Shown: positions 8,259-16,381 of the stretch, piece by piece
How the letters are laid out: the number at the start of each line of letters is the position of its first letter
How positions within the stretch are numbered: the stretch's first letter is position 1
Assembly (NCBI GenBank): GCA_015060555.1
Contig: SUYG01000037.1
Location: forward strand, 1-64,000
Length of the DNA: 64,000 nucleotides
Source of the DNA: Physcousia sp015060555
GTDB lineage: Bacteria; Bacteroidota; Bacteroidia; Bacteroidales; Bacteroidaceae
Direction: 5' to 3'
Notes under the pieces: model-generated
Database searches by the model: none
What the model was told of the DNA's origin: nothing
What the model saw: the letters and a program-made list of their open reading frames with translations, nothing else
Made by a program: the position numbers and the translations under genes

Positions 8259-8447
8259 ATGAAAAAGGAATATATAGCACCGCACGCAGCGGTATATCAG
8301 ATAGAGCCGGCAGCGCTCATCGCCGAGAGTTTTGTCCTGGACGGCACCAGCGGAAACAAACTGGACTCGGGCGACATCCTCTCCAAGGAGTCGGGTGACT
8401 GGGACATCTGGGGCACCGACAACGGCGAGGACGACTACGACTATTAA
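8259..8447 (+). CDS. Small acidic peptide, first of a tandem pair
   Basis: The 62-residue product starts MKKEYIAPHAAVYQIEPAALIAES and ends in a very acidic, aromatic tail (WDIWGTDNGEDDYDY). It is clearly paralogous to the next gene: the shared pattern is MK-x-x-Y-x-x-P, then Y-x-I-x-P-x-ALIA-x-S, L-D, GNKL-x-x-G-(D/E)-IL-x-K, W-x-x-WG and a D/E-rich end. Similar short genes with W and D rich tails occur repeatedly in Prevotella as far as I recall, but I know of no assigned function. There is no signal peptide. It lies 128 bases after the secreted-protein gene and 13 bases before its twin. Confidence 0.75.
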   Translation: MKKEYIAPHAAVYQIEPAALIAESFVLDGTSGNKLDSGDILSKESGDWDIWGTDNGEDDYDY

Positions 8448-8460
8448 ATCCCAGTGCGCT

Positions 8461-8637
8461 ATGAAAAGGAACTATATGCCACCCTCATGTGTGGCCTATC
8501 ACATTGCGCCCTCTGCGCTCATCGCTGATAGCACGAAGGTGCTGGACCGCTCTGATGGCAACAAGCTCGAAGAGGGCGAAATCCTCACCAAGAAGTCCGA
8601 CAGCTGGAACCTCTGGGGCGATGACGACGATGAGTAG
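8461..8637 (+). CDS. Small acidic peptide, second of a tandem pair
   Basis: The 58-residue product (MKRNYMPPSCVAYHIAPSAL...) aligns end to end with the preceding peptide and keeps the ALIA-x-S, GNKL, IL-x-K-x-S and W-x-x-WG positions, ending in DDDDE. Conservation of the whole layout, including the tail, argues that both genes are translated. A hairpin terminator candidate follows 22 bases later, so the pair probably ends one transcript. Function unknown; possibilities include a peptide precursor or a small partner of a surface protein, neither supported directly. Confidence 0.72.
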   Translation: MKRNYMPPSCVAYHIAPSALIADSTKVLDRSDGNKLEEGEILTKKSDSWNLWGDDDDE

Positions 8638-8659
8638 TCGATGACCCCACAGCAATATG

Positions 8660-8694
8660 CATCACCCCGCCACGTAATCAGTGGTGGGGTGATG
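8660..8694 (+). terminator. Hairpin terminator candidate after the small peptides
   Basis: CATCACCCCGCCAC (8660-8673) pairs with GTGGTGGGGTGATG (8681-8694), with one G-U pair. The T tract downstream is weak (GTGGTTTA). Confidence 0.6.
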
Positions 8695-8869
8695 TGGTTT
8701 ATGGAACATAAATCTGATGGACATGAATGGACACATCAATGATCATGAATATTTCAGGTCATTACATGGAACTACAAAATAGCAGTCAAGAGTACATGTG
8801 TTTGTCCCACTTTTTATTCTTTTCTCAAGATTTTTTCATCCTTTCCTTTCCACTTTTCACTTTATTCCC

Positions 8870-8877
8870 TACCTTTG
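8870..8877 (+). promoter_or_regulatory. -7 box TACCTTTG of the lipoprotein/GH2 unit
   Basis: TACCTTTG followed by GCAGCG is a strong match to the Bacteroidetes consensus, 58 bases before the ATG at 8935. Confidence 0.65.
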
Positions 8878-8934
8878 CAGCGTGAAACCCGATAAAATGG
8901 ATGAATATTCATTCGTCATTTAACACTCTTCCTT

Positions 8935-9396
8935 ATGAAACAACGATCCCTCCATCAATATTTCTTACTTTGCATTCTCTCACTGTTCGTTCTGCTGCTG
9001 AGCAGCTGCGATAAAGTGCCCATCAACGGTGACCTCGACGGGTTGTGGCAGCTCACCACCATTCAGACCCCCGAGGCAACGCGCGATGTCAAGTCCACAC
9101 GCGCCTACCTCTCCATACAGCTCCACCTGAGCCAGTGGGAGCAAGACGGCACCACCTTCTATGCACATTTCAAACACGAGGGCGACAGCATCCGTTTCTA
9201 CGACTTCGCCCATGCTTCGCTGCATCGCGACAAGAATGATGACGACGAATGGATTACCGAGGAGGAGATGCGTGGTGGCATCATGGATGCCTGGGGCATC
9301 CATAGCCTCGACGCCCGCTATCGCACACGCCAGCTGGACAGCGATGCTCTGGTGCTGGAGCGCGCTGACACGGTCCTCTACTTCAGAAAACTATAA
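8935..9396 (+). CDS. Lipocalin-like lipoprotein
   Basis: The 153-residue protein has a lipoprotein signal peptide (hydrophobic stretch FLLCILSLFVLLLSSC, lipid-attachment Cys near residue 25), so it should be anchored in the outer membrane or periplasm. The mature part begins with DLDGLWQLTTI, the strand typical of lipocalin-like domains in Bacteroidales lipoproteins, and continues with alternating strands ending in VLYFRKL. Ligand unknown. It sits 22 bases upstream of the GH2 gene with a clear promoter ahead of it, so the two are likely co-transcribed. The exact domain family (a DUF4847-like lipocalin) is a recollection, not verified. Confidence 0.7.
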   Translation: MKQRSLHQYFLLCILSLFVLLLSSCDKVPINGDLDGLWQLTTIQTPEATRDVKSTRAYLSIQLHLSQWEQDGTTFYAHFKHEGDSIRFYDFAHASLHRDKNDDDEWITEEEMRGGIMDAWGIHSLDARYRTRQLDSDALVLERADTVLYFRKL

Positions 9397-9418
9397 TTTA
9401 CTTTAGACAACAATAAAG

Positions 9419-11926
9419 ATGAAACGCCTTCTCCTTCTAAGCCTGCTGACAGCAGCTGTCGGCTTGCAAGCCCAACGCACCGAGACTCTCCTGAGCCACG
9501 ACTGGCAGTTCCAGCGCGACGGCGATGCCCAATGGCACGCTGTCAGCGTGCCGCATGACTGGGCCATCAGCGGCCCCTTCGACAAGAAATGGGACCTGCA
9601 GCGCGTGGCCATCGTGCAGAACGGCGAGAAGGAAGCTACAGAGAAGAGCGGCCGCTCGGGTGCTCTGCCGTGGATTGGTGAGGGTCGCTACAAGCGCATG
9701 TTCACCATTCCCGAAGGCTTCAACGGTCACGCAGAGCTGCTCTTCGACGGCGCCATGGCACAACCCACGGTCAGCGTCAACGGTCAGAAAGCGGGCTACT
9801 GGGCCTACGGCTACAACACGTTCCGCGTGGATATCACGCCCTTTATCCATCCGGGCGAGAACCTGTTAGAGGTGCATCTGAAGAATATGGAGGAGAGCTC
9901 GCGCTGGTACCCGGGTGCCGGCATCTTCCGCCCTGTGACGCTGGTGCTGACAGACAAGACTCACCTTGACGACTGGAGCCTTGTGGTGCGCGCTACAAAT
10001 ATCAATGATAAAGGCATTCTGAGGGTCGAAGTAGATGGCAAGGTGATGAAGACCCACCCCCAGCCCCTCCCATTAGGGAGGGGAGCGGCTGGCGCAGTGA
10101 TGGCCAAGGTGGTCATGACGACGCCCGATGGCGAAACCGTCAACAGCGATGACCTGCGCTTGGCCGATGATGGTTCGTTCCACACGAATTTCTTCTTCAA
10201 GAATGCCAAACTCTGGTCGCCGGAGACACCTTATTTATATACGGTCACGGCCATGGTGAATCGTGTGGGCAGGAACACCTCCCAAGAAGTCTATGACGGT
10301 CAGTCGTATGAACTCCTCGACAGCAAAACCATCAAGACGGGCCTGCGCACCGTCCGCGTCTCGCGCGAACACGGCTTCCAGCTCAACGGCCAGACACGCA
10401 AGCTGAAAGGCGTCTGCCTGCACCACGACCTCGGCCCCTTGGGGGCTGCCGTGAACAAAGCGGCCCTCATCCGACAAATCAAGATCATGAAGGCGATGGG
10501 CTGTGATGCCATCCGCACAGCGCATAATATGCCCTCGCAGTGGCAGATGGAGATCTGCGACTCGTTGGGCATGATGGTGATGGCCGAGTCGTTCGACATG
10601 TGGCTCTATCCCAAGTGCAAGAACGGCTACGCCCGCTTCTTCCGCGAGTGGGCAGACAAGGACATCACCAACCTGGTGCTGGCCAACCGCAATCACCCCT
10701 CTATCGTGATGTGGTCTATCGGCAACGAGATCCCTGAGCAGTGGAGTGAGGAAGGGCGCCAGATAGCTATCCGCCTGCAGGGCCTCTGCCACAGCCTCGA
10801 CCCCACACGCCCCGTCACACAGGGCTGCGACCGCGTGGACAACGCCCTCAGCAGCGGCTTCATGCAGGCTATGGATGTGCCGGGCCTCAACTATCGCCTG
10901 AACAAATACCAGAAGGCCTACGAGACCCTGACGCACGGCTTCCTGCTGGGCAGCGAGACGGCATCTACCGTCAGCTCGCGCGGCTGCTACTACTTTCCCG
11001 TCACCCCCACCGACCGAGGACAGCACCCCGACGGCCAGTGCTCGGGCTACGACGTGGAATGGTGCCCGTGGAGCAACCTGCCCGACGACGACTGGCGCTG
11101 GCAGGACGACAAGCCGTGGGTCATTGGCGAGTTCGTGTGGACGGGCTTCGACTATCTGGGCGAACCCACGCCCTACGATGAATACTGGCCCTCGCGCAGC
11201 AGCTACTTCGGCATCTGTGACCTGGCAGGTCTGCCCAAGGACCGCTACTTCCTCTATCGCTCACATTGGAACACACAGGAGCACACCATCCACCTCCTAC
11301 CCCATTGGACATGGGGCAAGGACCGCATCGGTGAGGTCACACCCGTCTATTGCTACACCGACTACCCCACGGCTGAGCTGTTCGTGAATGGAAAGAGCCA
11401 GGGGAAGAAAGTGAAAAGTGAAAGAATGAAAAGTGAAAAATTAAGTGAGGGCCGCCTTGACCGCTACCGCCTGCGCTGGAACGAGGTGAAGTATGAGCCG
11501 GGTGAACTGAAAGTCGTCGTGTACGATGCCGACGGCAAGGCGGCAGGTTCCCAGATCCTGCGCACGGCAGGCAAGGCAGCCCGCCTGCAGCTGGATGTCT
11601 GGACACAGCACGACGGCACCCCCCTCCTCCACGCCGATGGCGACGACCTCGCCTTCATCACCGTCAGCCTCACCGACAAGAACGGCACACTCATTCCTGA
11701 TGCCGCCGATGCCCTGACCTTCAGCGTAGAGGGTGCCGGTCAGTTCCGTGCTGTCTGCAACGGCGACGCCACCTCCCTGGAACCCTTCACGCAGCCCACC
11801 ATGAAGCTCTTTGCAGGGCAGCTGGTGGTAGTGGTGCAGGCTGGCAAGCAAGCAGGCAATCTGACGCTGAAGGTCAACGACCCACAGCGCAAGCTATCCG
11901 GTAAGGTGGTGATACCTGTGCAGTAG
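9419..11926 (+). CDS. Glycoside hydrolase family 2 (beta-galactosidase-like)
   Basis: The 835-residue enzyme has a signal peptide (MKRLLLLSLLTAAVGLQA), an N-terminal GH2 sugar-binding domain (about 20-175, ending WYPGAGIFRPV), an Ig-like GH2 domain, and a TIM barrel with the acid/base motif WSIGNE (Glu near 437) and the nucleophile motif VIGEFVWTGFDY (Glu near 571). A DUF4982-type segment (near 630-720) and C-terminal Ig-like domain follow. It is probably periplasmic and removes beta-linked sugars from oligosaccharides. Two repeat words are read in frame: a GC-rich palindrome at 10051-10090 (PQPLPLGRG, about residues 214-222) and a GTGAAAAGTGAAAGAATG word at about 11407-11447 (KVKSERMKSEKLS). 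Both lie in loops between domains, so activity is likely kept. Confidence 0.92.
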   Translation: MKRLLLLSLLTAAVGLQAQRTETLLSHDWQFQRDGDAQWHAVSVPHDWAISGPFDKKWDLQRVAIVQNGEKEATEKSGRSGALPWIGEGRYKRMFTIPEGFNGHAELLFDGAMAQPTVSVNGQKAGYWAYGYNTFRVDITPFIHPGENLLEVHLKNMEESSRWYPGAGIFRPVTLVLTDKTHLDDWSLVVRATNINDKGILRVEVDGKVMKTHPQPLPLGRGAAGAVMAKVVMTTPDGETVNSDDLRLADDGSFHTNFFFKNAKLWSPETPYLYTVTAMVNRVGRNTSQEVYDGQSYELLDSKTIKTGLRTVRVSREHGFQLNGQTRKLKGVCLHHDLGPLGAAVNKAALIRQIKIMKAMGCDAIRTAHNMPSQWQMEICDSLGMMVMAESFDMWLYPKCKNGYARFFREWADKDITNLVLANRNHPSIVMWSIGNEIPEQWSEEGRQIAIRLQGLCHSLDPTRPVTQGCDRVDNALSSGFMQAMDVPGLNYRLNKYQKAYETLTHGFLLGSETASTVSSRGCYYFPVTPTDRGQHPDGQCSGYDVEWCPWSNLPDDDWRWQDDKPWVIGEFVWTGFDYLGEPTPYDEYWPSRSSYFGICDLAGLPKDRYFLYRSHWNTQEHTIHLLPHWTWGKDRIGEVTPVYCYTDYPTAELFVNGKSQGKKVKSERMKSEKLSEGRLDRYRLRWNEVKYEPGELKVVVYDADGKAAGSQILRTAGKAARLQLDVWTQHDGTPLLHADGDDLAFITVSLTDKNGTLIPDAADALTFSVEGAGQFRAVCNGDATSLEPFTQPTMKLFAGQLVVVVQAGKQAGNLTLKVNDPQRKLSGKVVIPVQ
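10051..10090. repeat. GC-rich palindromic element read in frame in the GH2 gene
   Basis: CCCCTCCC and GGGAGGGG flank a six-base loop, with CCCACCCCCAGC outside. Same family as copies inside leuS, mnmG, the RNA methyltransferase and others. Confidence 0.8.
11405..11448. repeat. GTGAAAAGTGAAA word read in frame in the GH2 gene
   Basis: The run GTGAAAAGTGAAAGAATG followed by AAAAGTGAAAAATTAAGTG is the same low-complexity word that fills intergenic DNA at 20.85-20.92, 39.43-39.48 and 57.46-57.54 kb. Here it is translated as a Lys/Ser/Glu-rich stretch. Confidence 0.75.
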
Positions 11927-11965
11927 GGCTGACTTATGGGCCTTATGAGGCTTCGAGTCCTATTG

Positions 11966-12000
11966 AGGCTGTGTCAAAATTCATAACACAGCCTCTTTAT
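11966..12000 (+). terminator. Rho-independent terminator after the GH2 gene
   Basis: AGGCTGTGT (11966-11974) pairs with ACACAGCCT (11986-11994), followed by CTTTATTGTTTTC. Confidence 0.8.
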
Positions 12001-12007
12001 TGTTTTC

Positions 12008-12078
12008 TACAACGAACTTTTGGAGCAGCGAGAGCAATCAAGCTTGCTTGAATTGCCGAGTCGTGACAAAAGTCAACA
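12008..12078. repeat. CGACTCGGC / GCTCTCGCTGCTCC module with variable hairpin core, copy 1
   Basis: Read on the minus strand the module runs GACTTTTGTCACGACTCGGC, then a hairpin (TTCAAGC/GCTTGA), then GCTCTCGCTGCTCCAAAAG. Copies at 16254-16325 and 22066-22131 keep the outer words but have different stem sequences. Confidence 0.75.
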
Positions 12079-12099
12079 AAGTTAATTATACGCGCTCGG

Positions 12100-12348
12100 C
12101 ATCCCGAAGGGTGACGCTTGACACTTCAAGAATTACACGAATTATTCACGTCCTCTCGTAATCCTGAATCTGAACTTAAATGTGTTTCTCACCACAGATT
12201 GCACGGATGACGCAGATTTTTTTTGGACAACTAATTTCACAAATTACACGAATTATTCACGTCCTCTCATAATCCTGAATCCTGAATCTTAAACTTCTTA
12301 AACCCCTTAAACTCTTAAACTGCGCGACAACGCTGAATCTTGCATCCA
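12100..12348. repeat. Repeat mosaic before the second MITE-like copy
   Basis: No gene. Two AATTACACGAATTATTCACG words (about 12132 and 12240), an ACCACAGATTGCACGGATG word, TGAATCCTGAATCTT and TTAAACTTCTTAAACC units. Confidence 0.8.
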
Positions 12349-12676
12349 TTCTAACCACAGAGGCGCTAAGGAACAAAGACAAGTCCTATTGTCATCATAA
12401 GCGGGAAGTACGGGGAGCCAGCCAAAACGCTACGCAGGTTTAGGCTTAGGCGGAGGACACAGAGGAAGCCCCTCTCCAGCTCCCCCCGTGGGGGGGAGGG
12501 TCTTGCAAGCGAGAGGGGGAGAGTTCAAGAGTTTAAGGAGTTAAGACGATACTGCCTCGCGCAGCCCTTTGTGTCCTTCGCCCAGCATGAATGCTTGCGC
12601 AGCCATTCATGCGGCTCTCCGTACTAATGATTGCAAGCGGAAAGGCCTTTGTTCCTCCGTGTCTCTGTGGTTAGAA
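12349..12676. mobile_element. MITE-like palindromic element, copy 2
   Basis: The 328-bp segment begins TTCTAACCACAGAGGC and ends GTCTCTGTGGTTAGAA. It shares GTACGGGGAGCCAGCC, AACGCTACGCA, GGCGGAGGACACAGAG, GCCTCGCGCAGCCC, TTTGTGTCC and the CATGAATG/CATTCATG hairpin with copy 1 in the same order. Its centre differs: a GC-rich palindromic element (about 12466-12525) occupies the place where copy 1 has CGTCATT units. Confidence 0.65.
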
Positions 12677-12985
12677 AAGACTCGAGGACAGGCGAGTGGC
12701 GAGTGATGAATGAAGAATGAAGAATAAGGATTAGTAATGACGAGTGACGAATGACGAATGACGAATAAAAATTACTTAAACTTCTTAAACTTCTTAAACT
12801 CTTGAGTCTCTTAAACTTGAATCCTGAATCTTGAATCTTGAACCCTTGCGCTCGGCATCCCGAAGGGTGACGCTTGACACTTCAAGAATTATACGAATTG
12901 TTGAGGGGCCTCTTAGACAGCCATTTAAGGAATTCGTCTAATTTGTCCAATTCGTTGTGAAAATGTTGAAACTGTATTTTGACAC
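12677..12985. repeat. GAATGAA, GACGAAT, TTAAACTTC and TGAATCTTG words
   Basis: No gene. Tandem 7-bp GACGAAT units (about 12737-12765), TTAAACTTC units (about 12775-12800), TGAATCTT units (about 12820-12842), and a GAATTATACGAATTGTTG piece. Confidence 0.8.
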
Positions 12986-12993
12986 ACCCTCCC

Positions 12994-13620
12994 TCAGTTG
13001 TTCACTGTCATGTTGTTTCCTGAGGGGTAGTACTGTATGCGATAGCGGTAGAGGCTTGTGCCCTGTTCGCCGTCAGTGATGATGCCTTGGTTATTGAGGT
13101 CATAGAGGCGTCCACAGCGCCCACACTTAGCGCGTTGGTTCTCCAGGAGCGTCAGGTCGCGTGTGATGCTGGCTTCCTCGTAGCAGTTGGGACAGGCCAG
13201 ATCGAAGCAGACCACAGAGGACTGCGCACTCAGCTGGTCGGCCATGATGGGGATGCCCACGATGAAGCCGCTCAACCCCAGCACATACTTCGATTTCCGG
13301 TCCAGTTCCGTGAGCGTGTATTTGTAGTCCTCACGGATGCCAGGACTATGGAAGACATACTGGCTGTTGCGCGCTGCGATGGTGCAGAACTGCCCTGGGT
13401 TGTTCAGCGCTGCGTTCAGCTGCGGCACAGTGTTGGTGGGCGAGAAGCTGAAGCGTGCCACGTGATTGCTATACGCCTGCTCCGCTTTCTCACAAGAAAC
13501 CAATAGAGTGAATAGCGAAAGAGTGAAAAGTGAAAAATAAAACAGAAGATGATGAGCCCCATGAGCCCCTTTGGTCCCATAAGCTCCATTTCCCCAAAAA
13601 ATAAATTTTACCCTTTTCAT
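12994..13620 (-). CDS. Lipoprotein with a Rieske-like fold and two CxxC pairs
   Basis: The 208-residue product starts MKRVKFIFWGNG, has a hydrophobic signal core (FSLFTLSLFTLLVSC) with lipid-attachment Cys near residue 43, and a mature domain of about 165 residues. The C-terminal half has CPNCYEE (CxxC), then CGRCGRLYDLNNQG (CxxC) and ends YRIQYYPSGNNMTVNN. The layout recalls Rieske-type proteins of Bacteroidales, but the His ligands of a [2Fe-2S] Rieske centre are replaced by Cys, giving a four-Cys site that could bind zinc or iron. The start at 13620 is preferred; an upstream in-frame ATG at 13662 lies in TTCAATG repeats. The residues before the signal core and the core itself are encoded by low-complexity repeat words, which is unusual. 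Confidence 0.65.
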   Translation of the reverse strand: MKRVKFIFWGNGAYGTKGAHGAHHLLFYFSLFTLSLFTLLVSCEKAEQAYSNHVARFSFSPTNTVPQLNAALNNPGQFCTIAARNSQYVFHSPGIREDYKYTLTELDRKSKYVLGLSGFIVGIPIMADQLSAQSSVVCFDLACPNCYEEASITRDLTLLENQRAKCGRCGRLYDLNNQGIITDGEQGTSLYRYRIQYYPSGNNMTVNN

Positions 13621-13849
13621 TTTTAAATGTTCAAAGTTCAAAGTTCCAAGTTCAATGTTCAATGTTCAATGTTCAATGTTAGCTTCGCTGACCATTCGTC
13701 ATTCGTCATTCGTCACTCGTCATTAGTAACTCTTATTCTTCACTCTTCATTCTTCACTCTTCATTCTTCATTGACCTTCGGTCGAGCCTGCTCACGCTCG
13801 GGATAGTTCAAGCGAGCTTGACTCTCCTCTCGCTTAATCGCAGCCTTCC
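13621..13849. repeat. TTCAATG, CGTCATT, ATTCTTC and CGAGCCTGCTCACGCTCG words
   Basis: No gene. It includes the junction TCGAGCCTGCTCACGCTCGG then GATAGTTCAAGCGAGCTTGA that serves as an uninterrupted (empty) version of the interrupted copy at 16241-16335. Confidence 0.85.
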
Positions 13850-15193
13850 TCACTCCTCTCCGCTCAGCGCCTTCTCCGCTGCCTCCACCTTCTCAAAGCC
13901 GAAGTTGGAGAGGAGATTGTTCATGAGGGCAGCTATCTCGGCAGTACACAGGTTGCCGATGGAGCCTTCGTGCGTGTGGTGGACATCCTTGACGGGCTGG
14001 AACTTCCCTGCCTCGATGTCCAGTCCCACCTTCTTATAGGCATCGCGGAACGGCATCCCGTTGGCTGCCAATCGGTTGACCTCCTCGACAGAGAACATCA
14101 GGTCGTAGCGCGGATCGTCCAGGATGTGGTCGTTCACCTGCATCTTGTTGATGATGTAAGCCGTCATCTGCAAGCAGTCCTTCAGCTCACCGAAGGCCGG
14201 CAGGAACACCTCCTTGATAATCTGCAGGTCGCGGAAGTATCCGCTGGGCAGGTTGTTCATGATGAGCATCACCTGCTGTGGCAGCGCCTGCAGCTTGTTG
14301 CATTTGGCGCGTGTGAGTTCAAAGACATCCGGGTTCTTCTTGTGCGGCATAATACTGGAGCCCGTGGTGCACTCGTTAGGGAGCTTCACGAAGGCGAAGT
14401 TCTGCGAGTTGAAAAGGCAGGCGTCGAAGGCCAGTTTGGCGATGGTGCCTGCCACGGTGGCGATGGCGAAGGCCACGTTGCGCTCCATCTTGCCGCGTCC
14501 CATCTGCGCATAGACGACATTATAGTCCATGGAGTCGAAGCCCAGCAGGTCTGTTGTCATCTGCCGCTTCAGGGGGAAGCTGCTGCCGTAGCCGGCTGCC
14601 GAGCCCAGCGGGTTGCGGTTGACCATCTTGTAGGCCGCCTGCAGGAAGAGCATGTCGTCGGTGAGGCTCTCGGCATAGGCGCCAAACCAGAGTCCGAAGC
14701 TGCTGGGCATGGCCACCTGCAGGTGTGTGTAGCCCGGCATGAGCACGTTCTTGTACTTCTCGCTTTGTGCCTGCAGCTCGTCAAAGAGCACTTTCACGAG
14801 CTCCACCACCTCGCGCAGCTGACGTCGTGTCCATAGTTTCAGGTCCACCAGCACCTGGTCGTTGCGCGAGCGTCCGCTGTGTATCTTCTTGCCAATGTCG
14901 CCCAGGCGCTGTGTCAGCAGCAACTCCACCTCAGAGTGTACGTCCTCCACACCCTCTTCGATGGTGAACTTACCCGCACGTATCTCGCCCAGGATGTGGC
15001 GTAGCTCAGCCAGCAACACCTTGAGTTCATCGGCTGTCAGCAGCCCTATGCTCTCCAGCATGGTGATATGTGCCATAGAACCCAGCACATCGCTCTCTGC
15101 CAGGTACGCATCCAGCTCGCGGTCACGCCCTACCGTGAAGCGCTCAATCTCCGCTGTCGGAGTAAAATTCTTCTCCCAGAGTTTTGTTGCCAT
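13850..15193 (-). CDS. argH: Argininosuccinate lyase
   Basis: The 447-residue enzyme performs the last step of arginine synthesis, splitting argininosuccinate into arginine and fumarate in the cytoplasm. The fumarase/aspartase superfamily signature GSSIMPHKKNPDVFE is present near residues 278-292, the SGRSRNDQ segment near 106-113, and the catalytic-site TH pair in MPGYTHLQ near 154-161. Length and N-terminus (MATKLWEKNFTPTAEIERFTVGRD) fit the family. In Prevotella it commonly lies downstream of pyrE and an SRPBCC gene; the same order is kept here, but the spacers have swollen to over 340 bases of repeats, so co-transcription is doubtful. Confidence 0.96.
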   Translation of the reverse strand: MATKLWEKNFTPTAEIERFTVGRDRELDAYLAESDVLGSMAHITMLESIGLLTADELKVLLAELRHILGEIRAGKFTIEEGVEDVHSEVELLLTQRLGDIGKKIHSGRSRNDQVLVDLKLWTRRQLREVVELVKVLFDELQAQSEKYKNVLMPGYTHLQVAMPSSFGLWFGAYAESLTDDMLFLQAAYKMVNRNPLGSAAGYGSSFPLKRQMTTDLLGFDSMDYNVVYAQMGRGKMERNVAFAIATVAGTIAKLAFDACLFNSQNFAFVKLPNECTTGSSIMPHKKNPDVFELTRAKCNKLQALPQQVMLIMNNLPSGYFRDLQIIKEVFLPAFGELKDCLQMTAYIINKMQVNDHILDDPRYDLMFSVEEVNRLAANGMPFRDAYKKVGLDIEAGKFQPVKDVHHTHEGSIGNLCTAEIAALMNNLLSNFGFEKVEAAEKALSGEE

Positions 15194-15553
15194 TATGATT
15201 TGTTTTTATGAACCACAGATTCAAGATTCAAGATTCCAAGCCCCTCTCCAACTCCCCCCGTGGGGGGGAGGGCTTTGCAAGCGAGGTGGAGGGCTAAGAG
15301 TAACTTTCATTCGTCACTCGTCATTGACCTTCGGTCGAGCCTGCTCACGCTCGGGAAAGTTCAAGCGAGCTTGACTCTCCTCTCGCTTAATCGCAGCCTT
15401 CGGCATTCGGCACCCGCGTAGCGTGCCGTCCTAATTTGTGTAATTTGTTATAAATCATTGCTACGCGCCAGCCAAAAATTAGTGTAATTCGTTTAATTGG
15501 TGGTTAAAAAAATCCGTGTCATCTGTGCAATCTGTGGTTTATCTTTCAATCTA
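15194..15553. repeat. Intergenic repeats between argH and the SRPBCC gene
   Basis: No gene. Contents: a GC-rich palindromic element (about 15239-15292; CCCCTCTCC, CCCCCCGTGGGGGG core), CGTCACTCGTCATT, a CGAGCCTGCTCACGCTCGGG/AAAGTTCAAGCGAGCTTGA word (second empty-site copy, about 15335-15376), and an ATCTGTGCAATCTGTGG word. Confidence 0.85.
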
Positions 15554-16036
15554 CTAGTAGCCGTAGGGTATCATGGCCAACATGTCGGCCAGTTTCTCTA
15601 CGCCCTCCTGCAGCGGCTTCTTGGCCATCTGCTTGATGAAGAAATTCAGTTCGGCGCCTACCGTACACTTCAGTTTGCTCTCGTAGGCCGATGTGGGCAG
15701 CAGCTGAATCCACAGGTTGGCGGCGATGGGAGCGCCCTGCACCTCGAACTTCACGCACTTCGGCTCATCGCGCTCCACGATATGCAGCGCCACGTCGCCG
15801 ATGGGCGAACCCGTGATGGTGACGGTGTCAGCCGTGAACACCAGCTTCTGTGCCAGATCCTGTATCTGCGCAATTTTATCTTCAGGCACCTGCCCTGAAG
15901 CCTTCAGCTGTTCGATGAAGGCGGGGTCGTTGGCCCGTTCCTTGATGGACTCCAGATTCCGCAAGTCGGACAGCTTCGCGAAGATGCTGGCCTGCGGAAA
16001 CGGAACCTGCTTTACACTACTTTCGTATTTTGTCAT
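15554..16036 (-). CDS. SRPBCC (START-like) family protein
   Basis: The 160-residue cytosolic protein begins MTKYESSVKQVPFPQASIFAKLSDLRNL, the N-terminal strand-helix of the SRPBCC/START-like ligand-binding fold, and ends in the long C-terminal helix LAEGVEKLADML-like region characteristic of the fold (about residues 130-155). Its ligand is unknown. Conserved position between pyrE and argH in Prevotella suggests a housekeeping role, but none is established as far as I know. The ATG at 16036 is chosen by family N-terminus; a start nine bases upstream is possible. Confidence 0.78.
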   Translation of the reverse strand: MTKYESSVKQVPFPQASIFAKLSDLRNLESIKERANDPAFIEQLKASGQVPEDKIAQIQDLAQKLVFTADTVTITGSPIGDVALHIVERDEPKCVKFEVQGAPIAANLWIQLLPTSAYESKLKCTVGAELNFFIKQMAKKPLQEGVEKLADMLAMIPYGY

Positions 16037-16253
16037 ATTTGTCAATATCCAAGATTTAAGAGGCTCAAGAGTTTAAGAGACTCAAGAGTTTAAGAAGTTT
16101 AAGAAGTTTAAGAAGTTTAAGAGTTTAAGAAGTTTAAGAAGTTTAAGTAATTTTTATTCGTCATTCGTCATTCGTCATTCGTCACTCGTCATTACTAACC
16201 CTTATTCTTCATTCTTCATTCTTCATTGACCTTCGGTCGAGCCTGCTCACGCT
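16037..16253. repeat. TTTAAGAAG, CGTCATT, ATTCTTC repeats
   Basis: No gene. About ten TTTAAGAAG units, five CGTCATT units, then ATTCTTC units and the first half of the CGAGCCTGCTCACGCT word. Confidence 0.85.
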
Positions 16254-16325
16254 GATTTTATCGACCTCGAACGCGACTCGGCCATCAGAGAACAAGTTCT
16301 CATGGCTCTCGCTGCTTACTCGGTT
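16254..16325. mobile_element. 72-bp module inserted into another repeat (filled site)
   Basis: The CGAGCCTGCTCACGCT / CGGGATAGTTCAAGCG word, continuous at 13784-13822 and near 15335-15376, is split here by 72 bases. The insert contains CGACTCGGCCAT, a hairpin with AGAAC/GTTCT stem, then ATGGCTCTCGCTGCT. Boundaries are uncertain by a few bases because of shared letters. The outer words match the modules at 12008-12078 and 22066-22131. Confidence 0.7.
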
Positions 16326-16381
16326 CGGGATAGTTCAAGCGAGCTTGACTCTCCTCTCGCTTAATCGCAGCCTTCTTCATT

